A stretch of DNA of 64,000 nucleotides from Cylindrodendrum hubeiense. Lineage: Eukaryota; Ascomycota; Sordariomycetes; Hypocreales; Nectriaceae. A program made the translations under genes and the position numbers. This document shows positions 1 through 10,442 of this stretch, one piece after another. Location: positions 124,138 to 188,137 of the forward strand of contig JAANBB010000027.1 of NCBI GenBank assembly GCA_014621425.1, given 5' to 3'. Every line of letters begins with the position of its first letter. The stretch's first letter is position 1. The notes under the pieces were generated by a model. That model ran no database searches. It was not told the DNA's origin and was given only the letters and a program-made list of their open reading frames with translations.

Positions 1-853
1 TGAAAAAAGTTCAGATAGTCTAAATAAATCCCAATTAATAGAATACTTTTCGCTATTATGACTCACCTGTGCTATCTTGAAGTTATCCAATGAGAAGTGC
101 AAGCTGGGCTCGTGAGTAGAATGAGCTTCCACTTCGTGTGACGCCTAGAGCAAAAATCAGGTTAGGAAATGATTTGAGAGCCAGAGCTTACCCTGTAGCC
201 TACGGTATCTAACATCAATGATTGAGTTATTTATATGGCTTCATAACATGTTGGGTTTATTGATGCTACTGTACCAACAAAGTAGTCCCGTGGGTCACGT
301 ATAGTTTTTGGACTTTTCAACACGCAAACAACGAGTGATTGCTTCTGCTGTTGTAACAATGCGACTCTTCGAATAGATCTAGAGTGTCTAGTCAACATCA
401 TTCAGTTTCTCTAGACCCCGGAGCTTTTACTCCCACATCGGCCAAGCGGACCCAAACTGGTGGCGTCACCTGGTCGGTGAAGTATTCCGGCCGGAGTACT
501 GCGTACCGACGACGAATTTCTCAGGTGATGGGCTGCCCCATCCTGGCAACCGGCTTTGTAAGAGTCGCGCATGCACTGGTAACGAGTCAATGATAGTGGT
601 TGGTCTGATTCAGGGCGTCAACGCTCGGAGGCCCCCCCGCACGTATCCTGTGGGTTTGAGTTCCCGCTCGGGGGTCCCTCCGAGCGCGTTCTCAGGCTTC
701 TCCGCAGCGCTAGCCAACCCCAAGCTTGGCATCATGACGCTAACGTCGTGTCGACGTCGTTGGTGTTGGCCGTGGTCGAGAACGAATGTTGTATATCTAC
801 GACGCAAATACGCGTCTGACCAGCATCATACATCGGGCCATAAACCAGAAAAC
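1..853. other. Gene-free left edge and SDR upstream region
   Basis: I see no convincing coding sequence here. The left 350 bases are AT-rich. Open frames between 384 and 830 carry no recognisable motif, have no plausible introns, and use composition unlike the adjoining gene. The stretch from about 600 to 853 is the likely promoter and 5' UTR of the dehydrogenase that starts at 854. Confidence 0.5.
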
Positions 854-1679
854 ATGTCACTAGCTGGGAAGATCGCTATCGTCACGGGGGGAGCTCGCGG
901 AATTGGCAAAGGCATTGTCCTCAATTTGGCGAAGCAAGGAGCTAAGGTCCGTACTCATATCCAATCTAACTAATCTCGACATGTGCTAACCAGCAGCATA
1001 GGTTGCTTTTACCTACGTTTCCTCGTCATCCAAGGCTCATGCAGACGATCTTGTGCGCCAAGTCGAACAGCTTGGTTCATCCGCCCACGCGATCCAAGCC
1101 GATGCCGCATCACCCTCCTCACCAGAAATCGTCCTCTCATCGACACTCGCCGCCTTCGATGTCTCGCATATCGACATACTTGTCAACAATGCCGGCCTTG
1201 GGTCCGCTTCCACCTTGCTCGAAGAAGTAACGCTCGATGAGTACGATAAAATAATGAATGTCAACGTCCGTGCCGTCATATTCATGACACAGGCCTTCGT
1301 TCGATACGTCAAGCCCGGTGGACGCATTGTCAATCTTTCATCCATTTCCGCAAGAGGTGGATTCGCGACCCAATCAGTTTACTCAGCATCCAAGGCGGCT
1401 GTGGAAGCGTTGACTCGAGTATGGGCGACAGAACTAGGCCACAAGTATGGCGTCACAGTGAATGCGGTAAATCCTGGACCTGTGGATACAGACATGTATA
1501 GAGCAGCGGGAGAAGTGCATTTGGCCCGGATGGAGGAGCAGAACAAGAAAACGCCGGCTGCTCCGAGAGCGGGCACAGAGAACGACGTTGCAGAAATTGT
1601 AGGCTTCCTATGCGAGGAACGATCAAGATGGGTGTCTGGGGACGTTGTGTGCGCCAATGGCGGGATGCTATATATGTGA
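854..1679 (+). CDS. Classical short-chain dehydrogenase/reductase, 256 aa
   Basis: Two exons, join(854..946,1002..1679), with a 55-base intron (GTCCGT...CATAG). The product is a cytosolic-type NAD(P)-dependent oxidoreductase of the classical SDR family. The Rossmann glycine motif TGGARGIG is at residues 11-18, NNAG at 93-96, the active-site serine region NLSSIS at about 142-147, and the catalytic Y158-x3-K162 in YSASK. The C-terminal half keeps the usual NPGPVDTDM loop and the family's length of about 250 residues. Closest described types would be fungal 3-oxoacyl-ACP-reductase-like or polyhydroxynaphthalene-reductase-like SDRs, but the substrate cannot be read from sequence. The gene converges on the Zn2Cys6 regulator with under 100 bases between the stops. 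I chose the ATG at 854 because it opens directly into the Rossmann fold. The family call is secure; the function is not. Confidence 0.9.
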
Positions 1680-1776
1680 GGGCCACTTGGGCTTCCTAAA
1701 GGTGTCCATAAATCCAATCACTACACATAAAATGATGACCCCTTGTGATTAATTACCGTACAAAGTTGTTTCGTCG

Positions 1777-4109
1777 TTAAGCAAACATCCAAGATCCGTA
1801 TTCGATGTGCGGTCCTCTCGAATCCGAACTGCCCTGCAGCATAATTCCTCCAGTTGCGTCAAGCAGTTCAGCATCTGATGAACCTTGTGCGTACCACGGG
1901 AATGACATACCACCTTCCCCAAAGAAAATCGTGTCTGTCTGGTCTTGAGCAGCCGCATTCTGAGAAGGCTGGCCATGGGCAGCAGGGTCCCAGGTATTCA
2001 GATCAACTTCTTGCAAACTATTGGCTGGCGCAGTTCCAGGCGACCCAAAAAATGAGAGAAGTTCACTTTGATCTATGATTGTTAGCGAGTCCTTGATGAT
2101 GAACTTGCGCGACGTACCAAGCAGCTTCTTGAGGATATCCCGCGCCCGCAAGGCCATCCCGTGCGTAGCCCCCAGATTTGACAAGGAGTCCACAGCACGC
2201 TTCAGGTGGCGTTTCCATGCCGGCGCGAGATTATGTGCAGGATCATACACGTAGCAAGTTGCTTGCACAAAACTAGCCGTAATGAGCCAATATGTAGCAT
2301 ACCATGCCAAACCACGCAGGTGCTCGACTCCACCTTCCAGATAGCCGCATATGGAGTCGACACACTCATCAGCCGCTGTGAGGCACGCAAATGTCGGTCC
2401 AATAGTTGTATCGAGACTTTGTCTCGCCGTGATGGTCTTGAATAGGATTGGTCTGTTAAGAATGATGCGGAGATGGAAAGATCGCCAGATGAGTATACGC
2501 TTCGGGATTTCGAACCAGGGTTCCAGTGTCGTCTGCTCGTCAAAGTAGGATGGGAGATCTTTACGCCATTTTGCAATAGCCCGATCTAATGTGGTGGCTT
2601 TCTCATGACTCGGTATCTGGCGGGTCAACAGTTCGACTTGAACCATGTTTGCGACTTTGGCCAGCTTGACCTGATGAATCAGACAAGACGTCATCGTGGG
2701 GCCTTCTTTTGGCTCTGGCAGTTGTTCCATATCCACGGCAAGATCTTGATCGTCCAGATTAGATGGAGGTCGAACGTTGACGCCCACGAGAGATACAGGC
2801 GGTCGCCCAAGGGTCAATTGTGCCCCGGAAACGAAGATGAACAAGGTCCACCATGCCCTTCGACGCAGCTCCATCGTGAATGGGTTTGAGCTTGGCAAGC
2901 CAAATTCGCGATGGAGGCCAATTGCAAGCGCCATACTGAACCCAATTCCAATCAGAACGAACCCGGAATTGGGCTTGTTGCGCTTTTGTAGGTAATTTGC
3001 CATGAGCGCCAAACCTTGGACATAGCTGAGAGATCCTTTCTCCAAGATATCCATGGTCAGGTTTTGGCGGGCTTTCTTGTAGAAGGGGACATCAGCATTT
3101 GAACCATCAGTTCCGCCCACAAAGGCTCCGATGGCGACAACGATATTGTACAAGAGTGGCCATGAGCCATCTCGAGGTTTGGCCAGTGCACCTAGATTCG
3201 TCAATGATCAATACTTGCAAGTGCGGCACGGCGTTGTTACCCGAAACACGGGCACGAAATGTCCCCTCGTGCAGAATAGGATATGCTGTATGGTAAATGG
3301 CAAAGTAATCGGTTATGTAGCGCGCAATGTCAGTGGATGATGCTTCTGATGTATTGCGCGTATCGGGTTCATCCAAAGGTAGTATTCTTCCGGAATCGGC
3401 GGGAATATAGAGATGCAGTGTTTGTAGGAACTTCAGAGCTGCCACACCGGATTGGGGGCCAGTATAGCCAACCTTTCCAGGTTCCATAATAAGAGACCCC
3501 ATGCCGTCTGTGGAATTATCGAAATCTTGTGATTCATCAAACTCGTAGTCTTCTGCATTGCTAAATTCGGCGGGGCTTGCGTCGGGATGGCCGTTTCCTG
3601 CTGGTCTATACGTTATTTCTGGAGGCTCAGCGAGTGCGACAGAGGTCTCGTTGTGAGATACATCTTCGCTTCCTGGTTCGAGTTGCTGAATGGCATCTTG
3701 GATCTTTACGTCGGGTAGGTGGACAGCCCATGCCCTCTCCATGGATGCTATCAAGGCATCGGCTTGACCTAGGCGTCTTTACATGTGTTAGCAGGACATA
3801 GACGCACTTCAAACCAAACTGCGAAGATGGGACTTACTTTTGGAGAGCTGTTACTGTCTGCAACGCCGAACTATACCTGCATTCTTTTCTATCACGATTA
3901 CAATTTGAGCACTTGGCGCCTCCGGAACATCGCACTTTGCGGCGCTTGCACTCGTTGCATGCATGAGACTTTCGCCACACAAGCGACACTCTGGGCGACT
4001 CCGCCTGCAAGGTATTCATTGCAGCTAGCAATGGGTGCTTCCGTACATTCGGAACTGTGGAGGGTAGCACGCCTTGTACGTCGACGGTATGTGGATGCCA
4101 CGCGAACAA
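1777..4109 (-). CDS. Zn2Cys6 transcription factor with fungal-specific TF domain, 740 aa
   Basis: Three exons on the minus strand, complement(join(1777..3191,3241..3776,3838..4109)), with introns of 49 and 61 bases. The joined frame closes at 741 codons. The binuclear zinc cluster lies near residues 50-76 with spacing C-x2-C-x6-C-x5-C-x2-C-x6-C, starting at CNECKRRKVRC. It is followed across the first intron by a short linker/dimerisation helix (RLGQADALIASMERAW). The central part is the fungal transcription factor domain: DGSWPLLYN, then VQGLALMANYLQKR, then the hallmark RRRAWWTLF. The C-terminal tail is acidic and aromatic, as in activation regions. It is presumably a nuclear DNA-binding regulator of unknown targets; the convergent SDR is a neighbour, not proof of a target. 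The start could be the later in-frame Met (MNTLQAE). Confidence 0.9.
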
Positions 4110-5446
4110 CGGACAAGGTGGTTTAGAGGGTCACAATTTACTACATGTTAGAAGCTATCTGCACTTGTCGCTGGAGAAGCGGAGTCTCGTGTAAGTTAGG
4201 GGGCGGTCACACGCGGCATTAAAATAAGCACGGACATGTCATCTCCACAACTCTACTCGCTACGTCGGATTTAGCTTGAGCGCCTGGATTATGTAAGTGT
4301 AGATAAATAGACTTACCTCAAAGCGCAACCCGTACCTCCTGCACCAAGGCCAATGCCTTCTCCTCCCACTTCACAACCGTTGGAGCGTTCTCCCCCCGTG
4401 CCTCCCCATGTTGAGTTGCCCGCAGTATACCTACTGCCAATATTGGTGCCGGCGGAGGCAGTACCACCGGCTGTACCGCTCTCGGGAGTGGTTGTGTTTT
4501 GGGGTGAGGTTGAGTCAGCGTAGGTGTGAGCTACCAGCGGAGCTTTGGCGACGACGCTCTCAGAAGTAGTTGTATTTCGGAGTGCGGCTGATTGAGCGGA
4601 GGCGCGAGCTACCTGAGTGGTTTTCGAGGGTGCGTTTATGACCTGCTGATGACTATCTACCCCATTGCGAGATTTGACTAGCTTCGTCTGGTATCTGAAC
4701 TTGAAGGATAAACACATGGTTGCAATAGATCTGTGGTGATCGGATGTAAAGAGAGCGGGCTTTCGTATATTCCTGGAATAGTTGCTACGTGCCCGAGCTA
4801 GACCGAGCTAGAGGCGTCCCAATGTCGGGTTGTGAGTTGCAAAAGCTGCTCCGTGGTGAATAAATTCCTCGTTGGAAGATCAATGTTGTTCTAGGCGGCA
4901 CAGCCCTGATTCTTAATCCTCTCATGATACTGCGTTACTTAGAATCACTTGGTGGTGAGTAGGCAGATTCTGAAGATCAAGGCGTGGAATCGAGCTACGT
5001 TTAGGCTGACATGGTGGCTGTGCCAACATTGCCGGCATTGTGACGTGCAAGTGCGAATAAGCGACAGAAAGAGTGGTGGGATAGATCTTGATCAGGGCTC
5101 TAGCACCCCGAACCTAGTTGGCCTTATGTACTGCTACGTCCTGCTGCTACCAGGACAATTGGGTGCGCCCAAGAATGCATCTAGTCATATTTCTCACCTA
5201 ACCAGCCAAGATCATCCCTTGGAGATATGTGGCCCAGACAACCCCTCGGGCGGGCTGTAGTTGCTTTTTAACTGGGGTGTTTATTTATATGGTAATGAGC
5301 ATCTACCTACTGCGTATTGCTAAAACTAGTACTCTTCGTTGCCATATCATAGAGAATCCCCAAGCAAAATCCGTCCAGATTGGCGTGCTGCCCACTTGTA
5401 CCCCAGATATATAGCGTGCGAAACCAAGCAACCACATTTACAACAT
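4110..5446. other. Intergenic region; one doubtful minus-strand frame
   Basis: The right side of the TF gene (about 4110-4260) is its likely promoter. A minus-strand frame at 4313-4717 would encode 134 residues rich in Ser, Thr and Gly. It ends at a perfect GTAAGT donor, but the nearest acceptor gives an intron of only 33 bases, the frame has no signal peptide and it matches no family I know, so I do not call it. From 4730 to 5446 I see nothing I can support. The minus-strand frame at 5307-5446 could be an alternative last exon of the MoaF-like gene. Confidence 0.4.
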
Positions 5447-6265
5447 CTACCTGCGAATCGGCTTTGCGAGGATCTCTGCAACGTTCGGTTCCGCCAGGAT
5501 AGTGGCGTAAGATCCGAATTGCATACGAACAGCTCGCTGCGGCTTCGGATCCCAGCAAAAGAAACGGCCGGTAGAACGCATCTCCTCCAGGTCGACAACA
5601 ATAATCGACTCCACGGGCATGACAGTCTCAGTCCAAAACAAGAGATAAAGCGAATCTCGGAGCTTCAGCATCTTGCATTGTTCTGCGTCTGCGAGGCCCT
5701 TTTCAGTGCCGGTAATGGCGTGCCACGCCATGGTGCCTTTGTTAAGATAGAAGTGCTCGTAGGCGTCTCGAGGGTTGTACTGGTACAGGATATGTTTTCC
5801 AATCAGCTCCTCGGTGGGAAGATAGGGCTGGACGGGGCCACGGCCATCCTTTACGGCATTGACAAACTTGGTCCATGTTCTCCGGGTCTCGGTTTCGCCG
5901 CTGAAGCCAGAGACGCCCACCACTGCCTGGCCTGTGATAATGTCAAGAACCATTGTGACTTGTTCTTTGTAGGCAGGCTTGTAGAAATCCACAAAGAATA
6001 TGTCCGGTCGTACTTCGAAGGACTTGTATTCGGCACTATCGCTCAGCCCGGCGCCCTCTCCTTCCAACACTTTCCAAACAAGCTTGTTTTCGCTGACAAA
6101 TTCGTGCGAGATTCGCCAGCCATTATCGTATGTGTGTTCAAATTGTTTCCCAGCCAGTTTATGAGATTCGGGCATGAGATGCTCATGGTACCCAACGGCG
6201 AGTTCTTCCAGATTGGGCCAGTCTTCAACCGGGACGAAATCAGAAAATTCGACAGATGCAGCCAT
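5447..6265 (-). CDS. MoaF-domain (molybdenum cofactor biosynthesis protein F-like) protein, 272 aa
   Basis: Single-exon frame on the minus strand starting at an ATG with A at -3. The N-terminal part has the MoaF pattern around residues 45-110: a YDNGW...HEF strand pair and RPDIFFVDF. The C-terminal part matches the MoaF C-terminal domain: LPTEELIGKHILYQY, then DAYEHFYLN, then GLADAEQCKMLKL, then LYLLFWTE and STGRFF. The protein has no signal peptide or membrane segment, so it is probably cytosolic. Bacterial MoaF sits with molybdenum-cofactor genes, but its reaction is not established, and fungal relatives may do something unrelated. No other Moco gene is visible here. The last codons fall on a possible GT donor (CGCAG/GTAGAT), so the true C-terminus may differ by a small extra exon. 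A TATATATA element lies about 140 bases upstream. Confidence 0.75.
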   Translation of the reverse strand: MAASVEFSDFVPVEDWPNLEELAVGYHEHLMPESHKLAGKQFEHTYDNGWRISHEFVSENKLVWKVLEGEGAGLSDSAEYKSFEVRPDIFFVDFYKPAYKEQVTMVLDIITGQAVVGVSGFSGETETRRTWTKFVNAVKDGRGPVQPYLPTEELIGKHILYQYNPRDAYEHFYLNKGTMAWHAITGTEKGLADAEQCKMLKLRDSLYLLFWTETVMPVESIIVVDLEEMRSTGRFFCWDPKPQRAVRMQFGSYATILAEPNVAEILAKPIRR

Positions 6266-7356
6266 TTTGAAAGAGCTTGGGGGTTTTGGGAGAATTGTAT
6301 TTTATTGGGGTCTCAGTGACGGGTTGAGTAATTGAGATGCTTTGAGAGATGCGAATGGTCATACAACAGCGGTTCAATACATGCCTTCCTGTCAGAAAAC
6401 AATGGTATATATACCCGTGCTTCAATCGTACCAACATCCAGAGTCTCAAGCAATCCCGAGGTTCCGAAACATTTCATCAATGAAACCCACAGATCCACAT
6501 GGCTTCACGTCGCACTAATTGCACCGAAAAGGTTTGGGGCGCTCATTGCTTGCTTCCTGAGATGCCTCCTCGCACTAAATTGCCTAAAACGGCTTAGTCC
6601 CCCTTACAGACCTCCCCTCTCGATTGATGGCACCAGAACCTCCTGCCCCAAAACCATTCACTAGACTTATTCGTTAATCCCTTTGTTATCTTAGCCACTG
6701 ATTCGACTCTTATCAGTGAAACATCGATCAGACCCGTTATCTACTGAAGCCGCATTGACCAGACCCCAACGACGACTCTGTATCTTGCCCGCTCCTAAAA
6801 ATATTCCCATTCCTCCCTCCTCTTTGTCCTCGCGCTATCCACCAAGAGGATACATATGTGTTCATTAATACCATAAATCGCTATACAGGGTTAGTGATTA
6901 ACCTCACCACCTGCCGGCAGCTCATAAAAATGTACTCAAGAAGCAAGCATCTTGAATCCGAGTGGATTGTGGAGCAGAATAGCAGTAAAATTAATTAGGA
7001 TACGAGTGAATTAACTACTGTAAAATTCTCGTTCCATTCCATTTGCTTGATTTTGCAGTCCTAACATACTGCGTGATGGCCCTTGTGTTGCGCGAAGTAA
7101 ACCTCGTAGTATTCAATCTTCACGTGGATGGTGTGGCAAACAGCGAACTAGCATATGCCAGAATCCGTCGTGACACTGACTATCATCAAGATACACGACG
7201 AAGGAGCAAATAGTAGAAGTAAAATATATTACGTATTTGCTGCCACATCCTGCGTCATTCTGCAAGCCCAAACCACAATCCCACATCCCCGCCGACATAG
7301 CATACCAAATTGCAAACGTGCCCCGACTCATGTATTCCCTTCAATCCTGGCCGTTT
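6266..7356. other. Divergent/3' intergenic region with TATA-like element
   Basis: The sequence next to 6265 is the promoter of the MoaF-like gene. A perfect TATATATA at 6406-6413 is the only clear element. Frames over 6240-6660 are antisense or intergenic shadows. From 6660 to 7356 the sequence is AT-rich and holds no supported gene; the last part is the 3' region of the small gene ending at 7357. Confidence 0.4.
6406..6413 (-). promoter_or_regulatory. TATA-like element for MoaF-like gene
   Basis: TATATATA on the minus strand, about 141 bases before the ATG at 6265, a normal position for a fungal core promoter with a 5' UTR of about 100 bases. It is palindromic, so orientation is inferred from the gene. 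Confidence 0.4.
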
Positions 7357-7938
7357 CTATCCCACCTTACATGTCCGCAGTTTCTCAATCAAATCTTCAA
7401 ACGATAGGTGCTCCTCTTCATCTTCGCCTTCCTCTTTTATAGCTCCGAGAGTATTGCGGGGTGGAAACTGACCACCATACCTGCTGGGCGAGTAGCGAGC
7501 ACGAGTGCTACTATTGAAAGGAAAAGGTGTCAGAGGGGCAGTCGGGCTATTGGTAGCACGACTAGTATTAACGGATAATGAGCGTGTAATGGAACCAGGA
7601 CTGGCTTTGGCGGAGTCGGAATTCGATCGATCTATTCCGAGGAGTATGCTTATTAGCAGTCAGGCTGCGTGTCAAAGAGAGTAAAAGAACCCACCAGCTA
7701 CATGCGGTTGAGTGCCCGTCCCCTCAGATTCTCTTGGTGTGGGCAGATTAGACTGGCTTCTTATGCCAGGGAAGGAGAGGTCCCCAAGCCGAGCGCCGAC
7801 CTTGTTCTGTGTGTCTGAGGGGGCTCTGGGACTGCAACTGGTGATGACCGAAGGGCTTGGAGGCCGCTGTTGACAAAGGAGGAGAATATTTTGTCTGAGC
7901 TTTGACCTGTGGCTGTCGTCCATTGGTTTGGTGAACAT
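7357..7938 (-). CDS. Small Ser/Pro-rich protein with acidic C-terminal helix, 172 aa
   Basis: Two exons, complement(join(7357..7631,7695..7938)), with a 63-base intron (GTGGGT...AATAG, branch CTAAT). Either exon alone gives only a short frame, but the join closes at 173 codons. The first exon begins MFTKPMDDSHRSKLRQNILL. The middle is low-complexity Ser/Pro/Thr with several SP and TP sites, including SPGSITRSLS and NSPTAPLTPFPF. The end is an ordered-looking block: RYGGQFPPRNTLGAIKEE, an acidic run (GEDEEEH), then LSFEDLIEKLRTCKVG. That pattern, a disordered phosphorylatable body with a short conserved C-terminal peptide, suggests a regulatory or docking protein. I do not recognise the family. 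No signal peptide, no membrane segment. Confidence 0.6.
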
Positions 7939-9019
7939 TTCGTATACGTACGTGAACGGTGATCCCTTGAGGTTTCAAATGGAGGGAATCTGGGAACAGA
8001 AAGACGGACGACGAACAGACAAAGGAATGAAAGAGCTACACGTCGGGAGATCAACAGCCCAAAATATAAACAATAAAGGACCACTGGGATCCCATACTTA
8101 ATCTACGTTTCCCGGCCACTAGCCGACCGGGTGGTGTGCGTCCGGCCCCTGACGTGCCATATCTGCCTTCTCCCGTCGGGTCAGCTGCCAGTGCGTGCTC
8201 CCGCCCGTGGCGCTTCGTTTGAAGGCCGTTCTAGAAGTACTTCTTTCTACGTAGAACTTACTTCAGATAACTCATGGCTGTTGCGCATGATCGACTCATT
8301 ATTTGTGGGGGTTGTGTTGTGCTAGACGAATAGATCCGATAGGAAAGTAGGTTCTGCAAAAAGTCCTGATCTTCAATGCAACCTAATTGCTGTTCCATTG
8401 TCAATAAAACCTAGATCTGATTGCATTGTCAATAGAACCTAGATCCGGTTGCGGTCATCCCTAGCATTAGACGTCATCCGAAATCGTCGGCATCCGACGG
8501 CAGCATTTATCCGAGGGTACTCGGAATAACCGGATCCCCAGGGATAAATAGCTGGCCTTCCTCCCTACTAGATTTATAGAAAATAAGATCTTCTATCATC
8601 ATCAAGCTGTTCCATCTAATCTGTCCAGTTTGCTTATGGTGGAAGAAACACAGTTTCGCTATATACGAGAGCATGTCATTAAGTGTGGCGGCATTGCTTG
8701 TATTAATTAATTATTGGGTCATGTGGTAGCTGATTCTCAGAAAGACCTAATTCTCAATATGTCACTATTTTTTGAGCCTCCTATACCAACATCTTCTCGT
8801 CCACCCACATTGCCCGCATCGCTGTAGGACCTCCGCCTGCGGTCGTTTCAAGCAAGCCGTTCACTTAGTGGTTATTGGCAAAGGTCGCATTCACCACGCG
8901 TAGTTTACTTCAACCAAACATAACATCTATGGATGCGACGTCTCGATTCAGGCAGATGCGATCCTCCACGATCGAAGAAGACATGAATACAAACAGCAAA
9001 AAGAACCAGCAAAAAAAAA
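7939..9019. other. Intergenic region with a 28-bp tandem repeat
   Basis: The first 150 bases are the upstream region of the small gene at 7938. The stretch from about 8310 to 8620 looks like a non-coding repeat or regulatory relic: a 28-bp tandem repeat, several GATC/GGATCC-rich words and a GGGATAAATAG TATA-like word near 8540. It resembles the LTR of a retroelement, but I could not find matching TG/CA ends with a target duplication. No gene is supported. Confidence 0.4.
8396..8451. repeat. Two-copy 28-bp tandem repeat
   Basis: Units at 8396-8423 and 8424-8451, each beginning CATTGTCAATA and ending GGTTG or GATTG. They differ at three positions. Non-coding context. Confidence 0.8.
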
Positions 9020-9138
9020 ACATACAACAGCGAGGATTCCCCGGTCGTCACCGACCCGAGTACTAATTCGCCGCTTCTCAGCTTGACTAGGGGAGAGCGG
9101 ACGGGATCCCGTATTTTCTAAGAGCTATGGTCGTATGT
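9020..9138 (-). rRNA. 5S ribosomal RNA, copy 1
   Basis: 119-nt gene on the minus strand, starting ACATACGACCATAG and ending TGTTGTATGT, followed by a run of ten Ts (plus-strand As 9011-9020) that serves as the RNA polymerase III terminator. It keeps the fungal 5S core CGGGATCCCGTCCGCTC and GGGTCGGTGACGACC. Ends pair as helix I. Almost identical to the copy at 15516-15634 (four differences), and clearly different from the copy at 20377-20495 in the helix II and IV arms. Dispersed single 5S genes are typical of filamentous ascomycetes. Confidence 0.9.
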
Positions 9139-10442
9139 GCTGACGATGGCTTCAGAAACAGCTCAAATTGGCAGGCGGTCCATTCTTTGTCTTCGGTGCT
9201 GAACTGCCAGCCTGGTTTTGCCCCCTCCCTCGAGTTGTGGAATCTTACCTTTCCGACTCGACTATATGTTACACGATGTGAAGGCCGGACAGATCAAGAA
9301 CTGAAAGCACATTGAAGCCCATTTTGGGGGAGAGGTTACTTTAAGGTAGTCAGTGGCTAATCGCAGTCCGTTATCATCCGCAGTTCCTTCCCCACAGTGA
9401 GCCCCCCAAAAATGATATCCACCCATTAGAAGGTGCAATGTGCTTACTTCTTGACTTGGTAGTGTTCCAGCTTGATACAAGGTGAGCTTTATAGTAGATC
9501 TTATCCTTTCTGGGGATGTATGCCGCCAGAACCCTCAGATAAACCTCGATCTAAAGGGCGGGCCGCGAATCAGCCACACTCAGCTTGATACGAAAATAGA
9601 TGGACATAGTCCGTGCAGGGCAAACTCGAGCCTCACACGAGGCTACCAATACATTCGCCCCCATTGTCGATGATTTCTCATATCAATGGGTTTTTGATCG
9701 CTCTCCTCGTTTTCCGTTTACATTTATGGAAGCCGATACATGCATTTTTATCTCATTATGAAAGCACGTCAGCGCAAGAGGTCTTCGCGACCACAAGACC
9801 TTGCACCCCTGCTTTCCGTCAGCCTGATTTCGTCCGTCTTAGCTGCAGCTCAGCTGCTGCAACTAAGAAAGCCACCTGCCTCAGCTACACAGCCGTTTCG
9901 ACCAACCATGTTCTCGCTGCTCACCGTACTACCCTCAAGTCTCAAAATGACCCACTTCGTTTCGTCCACCAACCTCCTCACTAGGGATAAGGGTGCCAAA
10001 GTACAGAGTGAAGCAACAGCCAAAGAAGTTCTCACCAAGAGCTAGAAAACACACCTCTCCATGACCAAGGTTTAATAGACCGCTCCTAAAGCCAACAGGG
10101 CCTAGAACGAAGCCGCTCAAATGCTGAGAGGAAGTTTGAACCGCGTATTCCGCAAACACCGTCGCATTCAACGTTGATCCTCCCCAGAATGCTCTAGCCT
10201 CATATCGTCTAGCAAGCAGCCACTGGGCTGCTAGCTTGGTTTCGTGTGACAAGGCGTGCGCCGCTCAATAGCCCCGATTCACCACTGTGCATGTAGGATT
10301 TCAGCGCGCAGCCCGATTGCTGATCGAGGTCTAGCAGCAAAAGAGATTCTACTAGATAAGCGCATATCCCAACCGCCGCTCATATCTACCCCAAGCAAAC
10401 CTTGACGTCTTGTTCCAGTTCGCCAAGTCGGGCGCTGCAATC
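9139..10442. other. Intergenic region upstream of the large membrane-protein gene
   Basis: Overlapping frames on both strands between 9260 and 10250 show no motif, no coherent splicing and no consistent frame, so I do not call a gene. The last 300 bases should hold the promoter and 5' UTR of the gene at 10443, but I see no clear TATA box. Confidence 0.35.

Noticed and set aside
4313..4717. Minus-strand frame of 134 residues rich in Ser/Thr/Gly
   Set aside because: No signal peptide or motif, low complexity, and the apparent splice at its end would need a 33-base intron.
9613..10252. Overlapping plus- and minus-strand frames upstream of the large membrane-protein gene
   Set aside because: No motif, contradictory strands, no plausible introns.
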